64,000 nt of DNA. Origin: an uncultured Spirochaetia bacterium. GTDB taxonomy: Bacteria; Spirochaetota; Spirochaetia; SZUA-6; Bin103. The DNA lies in contig CATQHW010000002.1 in the NCBI GenBank assembly GCA_958296075.1, positions 1,240,001-1,304,000 on the forward strand. The letters run 5' to 3'. The notes beneath the pieces are model-generated. The model searched no databases. It saw nothing but the letters and a program-made list of their open reading frames with translations, and was not told the DNA's origin. A program made the translations under genes and the position numbers. Of the stretch, positions 46,019 through 55,179 are shown one piece after another. Position 1 is the first letter of the stretch, and the number at the start of each line of letters is the position of its first letter.

Positions 46019-46364
46019 CGATGGCGGCTTCGCGCGCTGACTCGATCGACACGAAGACGCGGTTCGGCAGGCAGGCGAGCCATGCGCCGGGGCGCGAGAC
46101 GTGGCCGGCGCGGACGCAGATCTGCCGGACGCCCGGCGAGGAGAGCACGCGCGCGCCGCCGCCGCCGATCTCGATCACCGTCTCGCCGATCGGGCCGCGC
46201 ACCGTGACCTGCTCCTCCGCGGTGGAAGCGAACAGATACTCGGCCGACGGAGCGGTGATGCGCACCGTGGTGCGCTCGGCGGCGCCGCCGTAGACCGCCG
46301 CCGAGATGGCGGCAACCAGCCCCGCGGCCAAGACGACGGTAACGTAGTCGAGCGGTTTCACCAT
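46002..46364 (-). CDS. NusG domain II-containing protein
   Basis: A 120-residue protein with an N-terminal membrane anchor (YVTVVLAAGLVAAISAAVYG) and a NusG-II beta domain (VTVRGPIGETVIEIGGGGAR, GVRQICVRAGHVSRPGAWLA, CLPNRVFVSI). These small anchored domains usually pair with a Gx transporter. The two cysteines and the SPGVRQICVRAG motif are typical. The cellular role is not established. Confidence 0.82.
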   Translation of the reverse strand: MVKPLDYVTVVLAAGLVAAISAAVYGGAAERTTVRITAPSAEYLFASTAEEQVTVRGPIGETVIEIGGGGARVLSSPGVRQICVRAGHVSRPGAWLACLPNRVFVSIESAREAAIDARSY

Positions 46365-46389
46365 GCCCGCGCGGGGGTGGGCATGCTCC

Positions 46390-47544
<1,155 letters not shown>

Positions 47545-47699
47545 CGGGGGAAGCCGCGCGGAACGTAGCAAAGCCCGGACCGCCGGTCAAATGCCGGCGG
47601 CCGGACCGCCACCGTCGGAAGAGGCGGCGTCTCGGCGGCCACCGCGGTCGTGGCGGGAACTGGACCCGACCGGCGCCGCCGGCCCACATTGCCCCGGTC

Positions 47700-50600
47700 A
47701 TGAGCGATCGACTGCGGGCGGCGCTGGCGGAGGTCACCTCGTGCGCGGCGCGGATGGAGCCGGTCCGGGAGTTGCTGCGCGCGCACGCCGCCGGCGACCT
47801 GCCGGTCACGGTGCAGGGGCCGCAGGGCTCCTTTCTCTCGCTGGTGACGGCGCTGCTCGGCGATCAGGACGGCGGCTCGATCCTGACGGTCACGCCCACC
47901 GAGCAGGAGGCGGAACTGACGGCTGCCGACCTGCGCATGTTCACCGGCCGGCCGGTGATCGAACTGCCGTGGTGGGGGACGCTGCCGTACGCCCGGCAGG
48001 CGCCGCTGCCGGCGGTCTTCGGCCGGCGCGCCGACGCGCTGCTCCGCCTGGCGAGCGGCGAGCCGTGCCTGGCGGTGGCGTCGCTGCGCGCGCTGCTGAC
48101 GCCGGTGCCGGAGCGGTCGCACCTGCTCGCGCACACGATCGGCTTTCGCACCGGGCAGGACGTCGATCCGGTGGAGGCGGCCGAGCGGCTCGCCGCGCTC
48201 GGCTACCTGCGCGTGCCGCGCGTCAGCGTGCACGGCGAGTTCTCGGTCAAGGGCGAGGTGATCGACGTCTTTCCCTACGCGCTCGATGCCGCCGTGCGCG
48301 TGGTGCTGGACTTCGACCGGGTGACCGAGATACGCCACTTCGATCCCGTGACGCAGGGCTCCATCGGCCACGCCGACCGGGTCGACATCGCCCCCGCCCG
48401 CGAGGTGACGCTGCACGGCGACCGGCTCGACCAGCTCGGCGAGGCGCTGCGCGGCGAGCAGCTCCCCGAGCCGTTCTGCGAAGAGTTGCTGGACGCGCTA
48501 CGGCGCGACGCGCAGCACGCCGGCGTGGAGCAGTACTACCCGCTCTGCTTCGCCGAACGGCACTCGGTGGTGGAGTTGCTCGGCGACGGCGGCACCCTGG
48601 TGCTGGCCGACGGCGAGCGGCTGCGGGTCGGCTTCCAGGCGCTCCGGCGGGAGGTGCACGAGCTCTACCGGCGCGCGCAGCGCGACGGCAACTTCGGCCC
48701 GCGGCCCAAGTCGGTCCTGCTCGACTACGCCCGCGTCGCCGAGCGGCACGCGCGGCGCATCGCCGCCGCCTCCCTGCAGCGCGCCGACCCGGCCGAGCGC
48801 GGCCGGCTGAGCGGCCGTGAGGCGCAACAGGCGCCGGACCCCGAGCCGCGGGTGAGCCTGCCGTGCGATCCGCCGCGTTCCTTCTTCGGCAACATCCCGT
48901 ACTTCCGCGAGCAGCTCGCGGCGCTCGTGGAGTCGGGCTACCGGATATTCATCTTCGCGGTCTACGACTTCCAGGCGGCGCGCATCCGCGGGATGGTCGA
49001 CCTGGGCGACGGCGGCTCCGGCAACGGGTCGCGCGGCGACCGCGGCCGGTCCAAGGGGAGCGCGGGCGGGATCACGATTCTTCCGCACAGCATCTCGGCC
49101 GGCTTCGCGCTGCCCGACTGCCGGGTGATCTTCATCCAGGAAAACGAGATCTTCGGGCGCAAGCGGCGCCTGCCGCAGACCGTGGCGCGCAGCACGCAGA
49201 GCGCCGTGATCGACTCGTTCGTGGACCTCAATCCGGGTGACTACGTCGTGCACGTGAACTACGGGATCGGCCTGTACCACGGCATCTCGCGGATGACCGC
49301 GGCCGGCAATGAGCGTGACTACATGGAGGTCGAGTACGCGGGCGAGGAGCGCATCTACGTGCCGATCGAACAGGTCAATCTGGTGCAGCGCTACGTCGGC
49401 CGCGACGGCTTCAAGCCCAAGCTCGACCGGATCGGCGGGCGCGCCTGGGAGAACCGCAAGCAGCGGGTGCGCAAGTCGGTCGAGGAGATGGCGGAACGGC
49501 TGGTGCGCCTCTATTCGCGCCGGCGGTCGCAGCAGGGGTTCGCGTTCCCGGCCGATTCCGACTGGCACGACCGCTTCGACGCAGCCTTCGAGTACCAGGA
49601 GACCGAGGACCAGGTGCGTTGCATCGAAGAGGTCAAGGAGGACATGGAGCAGACCGCGCCGATGGACCGGCTGGTGTGCGGCGACGTCGGCTTCGGCAAG
49701 ACGGAGGTGGCCCTGCGCGCCGCGTTCAAGGCGGTCATGGGCGGCAAGCAGGCGGCACTGTTGACACCCACCACCATCCTGGCCGAGCAGCATTACGACA
49801 CGTTCACGGCGCGCTTCGCGCCGTTTCCGGTGCGGGTGGAGATGCTGTCGCGCTTCCGCAGCAAGCGCGACCAGACGCGGGTGATCGAAGGGCTGAAGGC
49901 GGGGCAGATCGACATCGTGGTCGGCACGCACCGGCTGGTGCAGCGCGACGTCGGCTTCAAGAACCTGGGCCTGCTGGTCGTCGATGAGGAGCAGCGCTTC
50001 GGCGTGAAGCACAAGGAGCGGCTCAAGGAGATGAAGACCTCCGTGGACTGCCTGACGCTCACGGCGACGCCGATCCCGCGCACGCTGCACATGTCGCTGG
50101 CCAAGATCCGCGACATGTCGATCATCAACACGGCGCCGCAGAACCGGCTGCCGGTGGAGACCTATATCGAGGAGTTCGACGAGGCGCTGGCCGCCGAGGC
50201 GATCCGCAAGGAGGTCGCCCGCGGCGGGCAGGTCTTCTATCTGCACAACCGCGTGCGGACGATCCGCGAGGTGCTGCTCTATCTGCAGCGGCTGCTGCCG
50301 GGCGTATCGTTCGCGCACGCCCACGGGCAGATGGACGAGGACGCGCTGGAGCGGGTGATGCGCCGTTTCATCGGCCACGAGTTCGACGTGCTGGTGTCGA
50401 CCTCGATCATAGAGAACGGGCTGGATATCCCGAACGTCAACACCATCGTCATCGACCGCGCCGACATGTTCGGCATCTCCCAGCTCTATCAGTTGCGCGG
50501 GCGGGTGGGGCGGTCGGACCGGCCGGCGTATGCCTATCTGTTCTATCCGCGCGACCGCGCGTTGTCGGAACTGGCCATGAAGCGGCTCAAGGTGATTTCC

Positions 50601-51221
50601 GACTTCACCGACCTGGGTTCGGGCTTCAAGGTGGCGTTGAAGGACATGGAGGTGCGCGGCGCCGGCAATCTGCTGGGCGCCGAGCAGTCGGGCGAGATCC
50701 TGGCGGTCGGCTACGACATGTACGTGCGCCTGTTGGACGAGGCGATCGCGGCGGTGCGGGGCGATGGCGAGGTCGAGGTGCCGGACGTCTACCTGGAGCT
50801 GGAATACGCCGGTTTCATCCCCGACGACTACGTCAGCGAGCCGATGGAGAAGATGGAGATCTACAAGAAGGCGGCGGCGGTGGGCGACCAGGACGATCTG
50901 GGCCGGCTGCACGCGGAGATCGAGGACCGTTTCGGTCCAGCGCCGGACACCGTGCTGAGCCTGCTGGCGATCGCGGAGATACGGGTGGCATGCCGTCGGT
51001 TGGCGATCTCGTCCCTCAAGGAGCGCGCCGGCGTGGTGACGGTGGAGTTCGCCCGCATCGGCCACGTCTCTGCCGATCGGGTGGTGCGCCTGATCGGCGA
51101 GAGCGGCGGCGCCGTCATGCTCGACAAGGAGCGTCCCAACTGCCTGCTCCTGAAGACCGGCGGCATCGACCTGCGCGAGAAGTCGGAGTTCATCAGCGAG
51201 AAGCTGAACGCCCTGGCCTGA
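47700..51221 (+). CDS. mfd: Transcription-repair coupling factor
   Basis: A 1173-residue DNA translocase that removes stalled RNA polymerase and recruits UvrA. It has UvrB-like N-terminal domains (about 1-350; TVTPTEQEAELTAADLRMFT), the RNA-polymerase-interaction domain (about 500-570; DLNPGDYVVHVNYGIGLYHG), helicase motifs (Walker A CGDVGFGKTEVALRAAF, VVDEEQRFGVKHKERLK, TATPIPRTLHMSLAKI, IIENGLDIPNVNT, QLRGRVGRSDRPAYAYLFY) and a C-terminal TRCF domain. Small insertions such as GGSGNGSRGDRGRSKG near residue 440 look like local expansions. Confidence 0.95.
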   Translation: MSDRLRAALAEVTSCAARMEPVRELLRAHAAGDLPVTVQGPQGSFLSLVTALLGDQDGGSILTVTPTEQEAELTAADLRMFTGRPVIELPWWGTLPYARQAPLPAVFGRRADALLRLASGEPCLAVASLRALLTPVPERSHLLAHTIGFRTGQDVDPVEAAERLAALGYLRVPRVSVHGEFSVKGEVIDVFPYALDAAVRVVLDFDRVTEIRHFDPVTQGSIGHADRVDIAPAREVTLHGDRLDQLGEALRGEQLPEPFCEELLDALRRDAQHAGVEQYYPLCFAERHSVVELLGDGGTLVLADGERLRVGFQALRREVHELYRRAQRDGNFGPRPKSVLLDYARVAERHARRIAAASLQRADPAERGRLSGREAQQAPDPEPRVSLPCDPPRSFFGNIPYFREQLAALVESGYRIFIFAVYDFQAARIRGMVDLGDGGSGNGSRGDRGRSKGSAGGITILPHSISAGFALPDCRVIFIQENEIFGRKRRLPQTVARSTQSAVIDSFVDLNPGDYVVHVNYGIGLYHGISRMTAAGNERDYMEVEYAGEERIYVPIEQVNLVQRYVGRDGFKPKLDRIGGRAWENRKQRVRKSVEEMAERLVRLYSRRRSQQGFAFPADSDWHDRFDAAFEYQETEDQVRCIEEVKEDMEQTAPMDRLVCGDVGFGKTEVALRAAFKAVMGGKQAALLTPTTILAEQHYDTFTARFAPFPVRVEMLSRFRSKRDQTRVIEGLKAGQIDIVVGTHRLVQRDVGFKNLGLLVVDEEQRFGVKHKERLKEMKTSVDCLTLTATPIPRTLHMSLAKIRDMSIINTAPQNRLPVETYIEEFDEALAAEAIRKEVARGGQVFYLHNRVRTIREVLLYLQRLLPGVSFAHAHGQMDEDALERVMRRFIGHEFDVLVSTSIIENGLDIPNVNTIVIDRADMFGISQLYQLRGRVGRSDRPAYAYLFYPRDRALSELAMKRLKVISDFTDLGSGFKVALKDMEVRGAGNLLGAEQSGEILAVGYDMYVRLLDEAIAAVRGDGEVEVPDVYLELEYAGFIPDDYVSEPMEKMEIYKKAAAVGDQDDLGRLHAEIEDRFGPAPDTVLSLLAIAEIRVACRRLAISSLKERAGVVTVEFARIGHVSADRVVRLIGESGGAVMLDKERPNCLLLKTGGIDLREKSEFISEKLNALA

Positions 51222-51246
51222 GTGCAGAGTTCCATCAGGCGATCAG

Positions 51247-52233
51247 ATGACCAGCGTGCGGCGACTCAACGTGCTCTTCATCCCGCACGCCGCGTCGATC
51301 GATCAGTCGTGGAGCGACGATGTCGTGGCGGCCATCGCCGGCAGTCACGAACTGCGCGTGTTCGACCGGGAGAAAGCAGCCGGCCCCCAGTTCGAAGCCG
51401 TGGAGGTGATCGTCGACCTGGGCGGCAACATCAGCGGGGAGCTGGTGGACGCCGCGGCGGACGCCGGGGTCAGGTTCATCCAGGCACAGACGAACGGCCT
51501 GGACCACGTCGAAGTCGACAGGATACTCGACGCCGGCATGCTGCTTTGCCACTGCCCCGGTCATCTGAGCGGCGTCGCCCTCGCGGACCGCGCCATGATG
51601 TTCCTTCTCATGCTCGCGCACCGGTACGGCGAGGGGCGGCGCACGTTCATGCGGGGCGCGCTCTACTCCCCGAATGGGATGGAGCCCGCCGGGCGCAGCT
51701 TGGCGATCATCGGATTTGGACACAGCGGTCGACTGCTGGCTCGCCGCGCCAGGGCGTTCGGAATGCGAATCCTGGCGATCGACGTCCGGCCGATCGAGCA
51801 GGGGGTTCTCGACGAACTCCAGCCGGAGTTTCTCGGGGGTCCCGATGACCTGGACCGCGTCGCCGCGCAGTGCGACTTCCTCTCTCCCCACCTGCATCTG
51901 ACCGGCCGGACCAGACACGTCATCGACCGGCGTCGTATCGGGCTGATGAAGCCGACGGCCTGCATCATCAACGTCGCTCGCGGCGAGCTGATCGACGAAG
52001 ATGCACTCTACGAGGCGCTGCTCGCACGGCGACTCGGAGGGGCGGGGCTCGACGTATTCGCCCAGGAGCCCCCCGACCTGGCCCACCCCGTCTTCCGGCT
52101 GCCGAACGTCTACGTAAGCCCGCATACCGCCGGCGGAACGGACGGCACATCGCGAAACAGGGCCCGATTCGCGCTGGAAAACCTGAACCGCTATGCGCGG
52201 GGGGAAGCGCTCGAGGCAGTCGTGGCGAGATAG
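51247..52233 (+). CDS. D-isomer-specific 2-hydroxyacid dehydrogenase
   Basis: A 328-residue NAD-dependent dehydrogenase: cofactor motif SLAIIGFGHSGRLLARRA, catalytic Arg in CIINVARGELIDEDAL, Glu in AQEPPDLAHP and His in VYVSPHTAGG. It resembles phosphoglycerate or hydroxyphenylpyruvate reductases; the substrate is unknown. It starts 25 bp after mfd and ends 9 bp before the AAA protein. Confidence 0.85.
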   Translation: MTSVRRLNVLFIPHAASIDQSWSDDVVAAIAGSHELRVFDREKAAGPQFEAVEVIVDLGGNISGELVDAAADAGVRFIQAQTNGLDHVEVDRILDAGMLLCHCPGHLSGVALADRAMMFLLMLAHRYGEGRRTFMRGALYSPNGMEPAGRSLAIIGFGHSGRLLARRARAFGMRILAIDVRPIEQGVLDELQPEFLGGPDDLDRVAAQCDFLSPHLHLTGRTRHVIDRRRIGLMKPTACIINVARGELIDEDALYEALLARRLGGAGLDVFAQEPPDLAHPVFRLPNVYVSPHTAGGTDGTSRNRARFALENLNRYARGEALEAVVAR

Positions 52234-52242
52234 CCGAAAACC

Positions 52243-53820
52243 ATGCGTTCCTTCAACACCGCCGGCCCCGTCAATCCGACCGATCATTATCTGATCGCGC
52301 CGCTGTCGAGGATCGATCTTGACGAAGTGCTCGGCCTGGTCCGCGACAAGAAGTACTTCGTACTGCACGCGCCGCGGCAGACGGGGAAGACGTCGGCGTT
52401 GCTGGCGCTGGCCGAAGTGCTGAACCAGCGTGGCTACGGTTGCGTCTACGTTACGGTCGAGACCGCCCGCACCGCCCGTGACGACGTGCAGCGGGCGATG
52501 CGCGTGGTGCTTGCCGCGCTGGCGGAAGCGGCGGACATCGCGCTGGACGATCGATTTCTGGCCGAGGCTTGGGCCGGCATCCTCACCACGTTCGGGCCGG
52601 ACATGGCGTTGATCACCTCCCTGCGCCGTTGGTCGTTCGCGTCACCGCAGCCGCTGGTGCTGCTGATCGACGAGATCGACACGCTGGTGGGCGATTCGCT
52701 GCTGTCGGTGCTCCAGCAGCTCCGCGCAGGTTACCCCCACCGTCCGGAGCGCTTCCCACACAGCGTGGTGCTGTGCGGCATGCGCGACGTACGCGACTAC
52801 CGCATGGGCGCCGCTGGCAGCCCGTTCAATATCGCCGCCGCGTCGCTGCGGCTGGGCGACTTCTCGCGCGATGAGACGCTGGCGCTGCTCGGCCAACACA
52901 CGGCGGAGACCGGCCAGGCGTTCGCGCCGGAGGCGCTGGAGGCGGTATGGACGCAGACGCGTGGTCAGCCCTGGCTGGTGAACGCGCTGGCGCACGGGAC
53001 GTGCTTCAAGAACCCGGCGTTGCGCCAGGACCGTACGCGCACGGTGACCGCGGACGACGTCGCCGCGGCGCGCGAGGACCTCATCGTGAACCGGGTGACG
53101 CACCTGGACTATCTGGCGGACAAGCTGCGCGAGGATCGCGTGCGGCGGGTGATCGAGCCGATGCTCAGCGGCACGGACCGGCACGCCTTTACGGACCGGG
53201 ATGTCGGGTACGCGCGCGACCTCGGGCTGGTGGCCCGCGATGCTCCGTTGCGGGTGGCCAACCCGATCTACGCCGAGGCGCTGCCGCGCGAACTCGCATG
53301 GGTGGCGCAGGAGACGCTGGATCTATCGCCGCCGCGGTACGTGCGCGCGGACGGCAGCCTCGATGCGGAGTTGCTGATGCAGGAGTTCCAGGGCTTCTTT
53401 CGCCGCCACGCGGAGCACTGGAGGAACCGCTTCGCCTACGAGGAGGCATGGCCGCAGTTGCTCCTGCAGGCATACCTGCAGCGTGTGGTGAACGGTGGCG
53501 GCCGCATCGAGCGGGAGTACGCCCTGGGGAGCGGGCGGGTGGACCTGCTGATCGTGTGGCCGCTGGCGGATCGGGTGCAGGAGTTCGTGGTCGAGTGCAA
53601 GGTGGTGCGCGCGCGCGACGGGCTGGAACGCGTCGTCGACCGGGGCGTTGAGCAGACGGCGGCATACGTGGACCGCTGCGCGGCCGAGGCGGGCCACCTG
53701 ATCGTCATCGACCGGCGGGAGAACCGGAGCTGGGAGGAGAAGGTATTCCATCTCCGGCGTCGCGCGACGCAGCCGCGGCGCGACGGCGGCGCGGTGCCGG
53801 TCGACGTGTGGGGCATGTGA
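52243..53820 (+). CDS. AAA ATPase with C-terminal PD-(D/E)XK nuclease-like domain
   Basis: A 525-residue protein with a P-loop ATPase domain (Walker A FVLHAPRQTGKTSALLAL, Walker B LVLLIDEIDTLVGDSLLSV, sensor-like SVVLCGMRDVRDYRMG), a winged-helix-like middle, and a C-terminal PD-(D/E)XK fold (EREYALGSGRVDLLIVWP then EFVVECKVVRAR, the Asp and Glu-x-Lys of the active site). This layout is widespread in MAGs of many phyla and behaves like a selfish or defence gene. It stands at the edge of the CRISPR region, but is not shown to work with it. Confidence 0.82.
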   Translation: MRSFNTAGPVNPTDHYLIAPLSRIDLDEVLGLVRDKKYFVLHAPRQTGKTSALLALAEVLNQRGYGCVYVTVETARTARDDVQRAMRVVLAALAEAADIALDDRFLAEAWAGILTTFGPDMALITSLRRWSFASPQPLVLLIDEIDTLVGDSLLSVLQQLRAGYPHRPERFPHSVVLCGMRDVRDYRMGAAGSPFNIAAASLRLGDFSRDETLALLGQHTAETGQAFAPEALEAVWTQTRGQPWLVNALAHGTCFKNPALRQDRTRTVTADDVAAAREDLIVNRVTHLDYLADKLREDRVRRVIEPMLSGTDRHAFTDRDVGYARDLGLVARDAPLRVANPIYAEALPRELAWVAQETLDLSPPRYVRADGSLDAELLMQEFQGFFRRHAEHWRNRFAYEEAWPQLLLQAYLQRVVNGGGRIEREYALGSGRVDLLIVWPLADRVQEFVVECKVVRARDGLERVVDRGVEQTAAYVDRCAAEAGHLIVIDRRENRSWEEKVFHLRRRATQPRRDGGAVPVDVWGM

Positions 53821-53863
53821 AGAGGGATGGAGACATGCGGCGGTTCCATGCGATGCTTATGCG

Positions 53864-54475
53864 GTGCCGGCACACGCGACCGCCGCGGCTGACCTGGAGC
53901 GCAAGCGGCTCACGGCTGAGGGTTTCCTGGAGTGGTTGGAGCCGGAGACCTGCGCCGACCTGATCGATGGAGCGATCCGCATGCACTCTCCGGTTTCCAT
54001 TCCTCATGCCAATCTGCTCAACTTCCTCGACCGTCTCCTCGGTACGTACGTGGACCGGTATGGACTCGGCACGCTCTTCCGGGAAGTGGTCGCCGTGCGA
54101 CTTGATCCCAGGAACGTCTTTCAACCCGACTTGGCGTTCTACCGGGCCGAGCGCCGGAGCGCCATCCGCCATAATCACGTCGAGGGCGCGCCGGACCTGG
54201 TCGTCGAGGTGCTGAGTCCAAGTACCGCCGGCCGCGACACCGGCCCGAAGTTCGCGGCGTACGAGCAGCACGGCGTGATCGAGTACTGGGTGCTGGACCC
54301 GCAGACGCTCGGCCATCGCTGCTACCGCCGCGACGGCGATGAGATGGTCGAGTACGCCGCGGGAGCGGCGAAGATCGAATCGATCGCCGTGCCGGGATTC
54401 TTCGTCCTGCGGGAATGGCTCGACCCGGAGCGAACGCCGCCGATCCTGGAAGCGCTCGCCCGCATCGGGGTCTGA
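53864..54475 (+). CDS. Uma2-family (DUF820) putative restriction endonuclease
   Basis: A 203-residue PD-(D/E)XK protein of the Uma2 family: LTAEGFLEWLEPETCADLID, NVFQPDLAFY (Asp), APDLVVEVLSPSTAGRDTGP (Glu-x-Leu) and KFAAYEQHGVIEYWVLDP (Lys, Tyr). The GTG at 53864 is the only suitable start. Members are abundant but their target is mostly unknown. It ends 19 bp before cas6 and lies in the same direction as the whole cas operon, so it is probably transcribed with it. Confidence 0.85.
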   Translation: MPAHATAAADLERKRLTAEGFLEWLEPETCADLIDGAIRMHSPVSIPHANLLNFLDRLLGTYVDRYGLGTLFREVVAVRLDPRNVFQPDLAFYRAERRSAIRHNHVEGAPDLVVEVLSPSTAGRDTGPKFAAYEQHGVIEYWVLDPQTLGHRCYRRDGDEMVEYAAGAAKIESIAVPGFFVLREWLDPERTPPILEALARIGV

Positions 54476-54494
54476 CGCCCTCCGGTACTCCATC

Positions 54495-55175
54495 ATGACC
54501 GCCCCGGCCCCCGTCCTGGACATCCTGTTCCGCGTAATCGGCACGGAAGTGCCGGCCGACCACGGCTACGCGTTGTTCGGCGCCATATCGCGCATCCTGG
54601 AGAGCGACGGCAACCGGTGGCTGCACGGGAATCTCGCGATCGGCCTGCACACCATCCGCGGCGCACCGGGCGCCCCTGGCCGCTACGTGCTGGGCGAACG
54701 CGCCCGCTTCGGCCTGCGTCTGTCGTTCGAGCTGGTGCCGCGCTCCCTCAAGTTGACCGGCAGGAGCATCGAGCTGGACGGATGCTGTCTGCGCGTTGGC
54801 GTCGCTCAGACGCGCGCCCTGGTTCCCGCTACCACGCTGCACTGCCGTATCGCCACCACCCGCAACGGCCACGACGCTGCCCGCTTCGACGCGGAGATCG
54901 CTCGCCAAGCCGCTGCCCTTGACCTCCACGGCCGTATCTTCCGCGTGCCGCGCCGAGAGCAGAGCCGCGCAGACCGCGACCCGAGCCGCCGCGTGGTGCG
55001 CATCCGCGATAAACGTGTCATCGGCTACGCCCTGCTGGCCACGGAACTGACCGCCGAGGAGTCGATCCGCCTGCAGGAATACGGCCTCGGTGGCCGCCGC
55101 CGCATGGGCTGCGGGGTGTTCGTCCCGTTTCGGGCTCGACCGCTGCGGCAGCGTACCGATGCGCGCGTGGAGTAA
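54495..55175 (+). CDS. cas6: CRISPR endoribonuclease Cas6, MYXAN subtype
   Basis: A 226-residue RAMP-fold protein that should cut pre-crRNA at the repeat hairpin. LDILFRVIGTEVPADHGYAL at the start, with a candidate catalytic His in ADHGYALFGAISR, VRIRDKRVIGYALLATELTA, and the C-terminal glycine-rich loop GLGGRRRMGCGVFVPF are typical of the Cmx6 group found with Dev-type systems. ATG at 54495 begins just upstream of the conserved strand. Only 4 bp separate it from cas3. Confidence 0.87.
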   Translation: MTAPAPVLDILFRVIGTEVPADHGYALFGAISRILESDGNRWLHGNLAIGLHTIRGAPGAPGRYVLGERARFGLRLSFELVPRSLKLTGRSIELDGCCLRVGVAQTRALVPATTLHCRIATTRNGHDAARFDAEIARQAAALDLHGRIFRVPRREQSRADRDPSRRVVRIRDKRVIGYALLATELTAEESIRLQEYGLGGRRRMGCGVFVPFRARPLRQRTDARVE

Positions 55176-55179
55176 ATCG

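Noticed and set aside
47545..47699. SAM riboswitch before metK
   Set aside because: The 155 bp shows no kink-turn or conserved SAM-box bases, and the segment is shared with the divergent mfd promoter.
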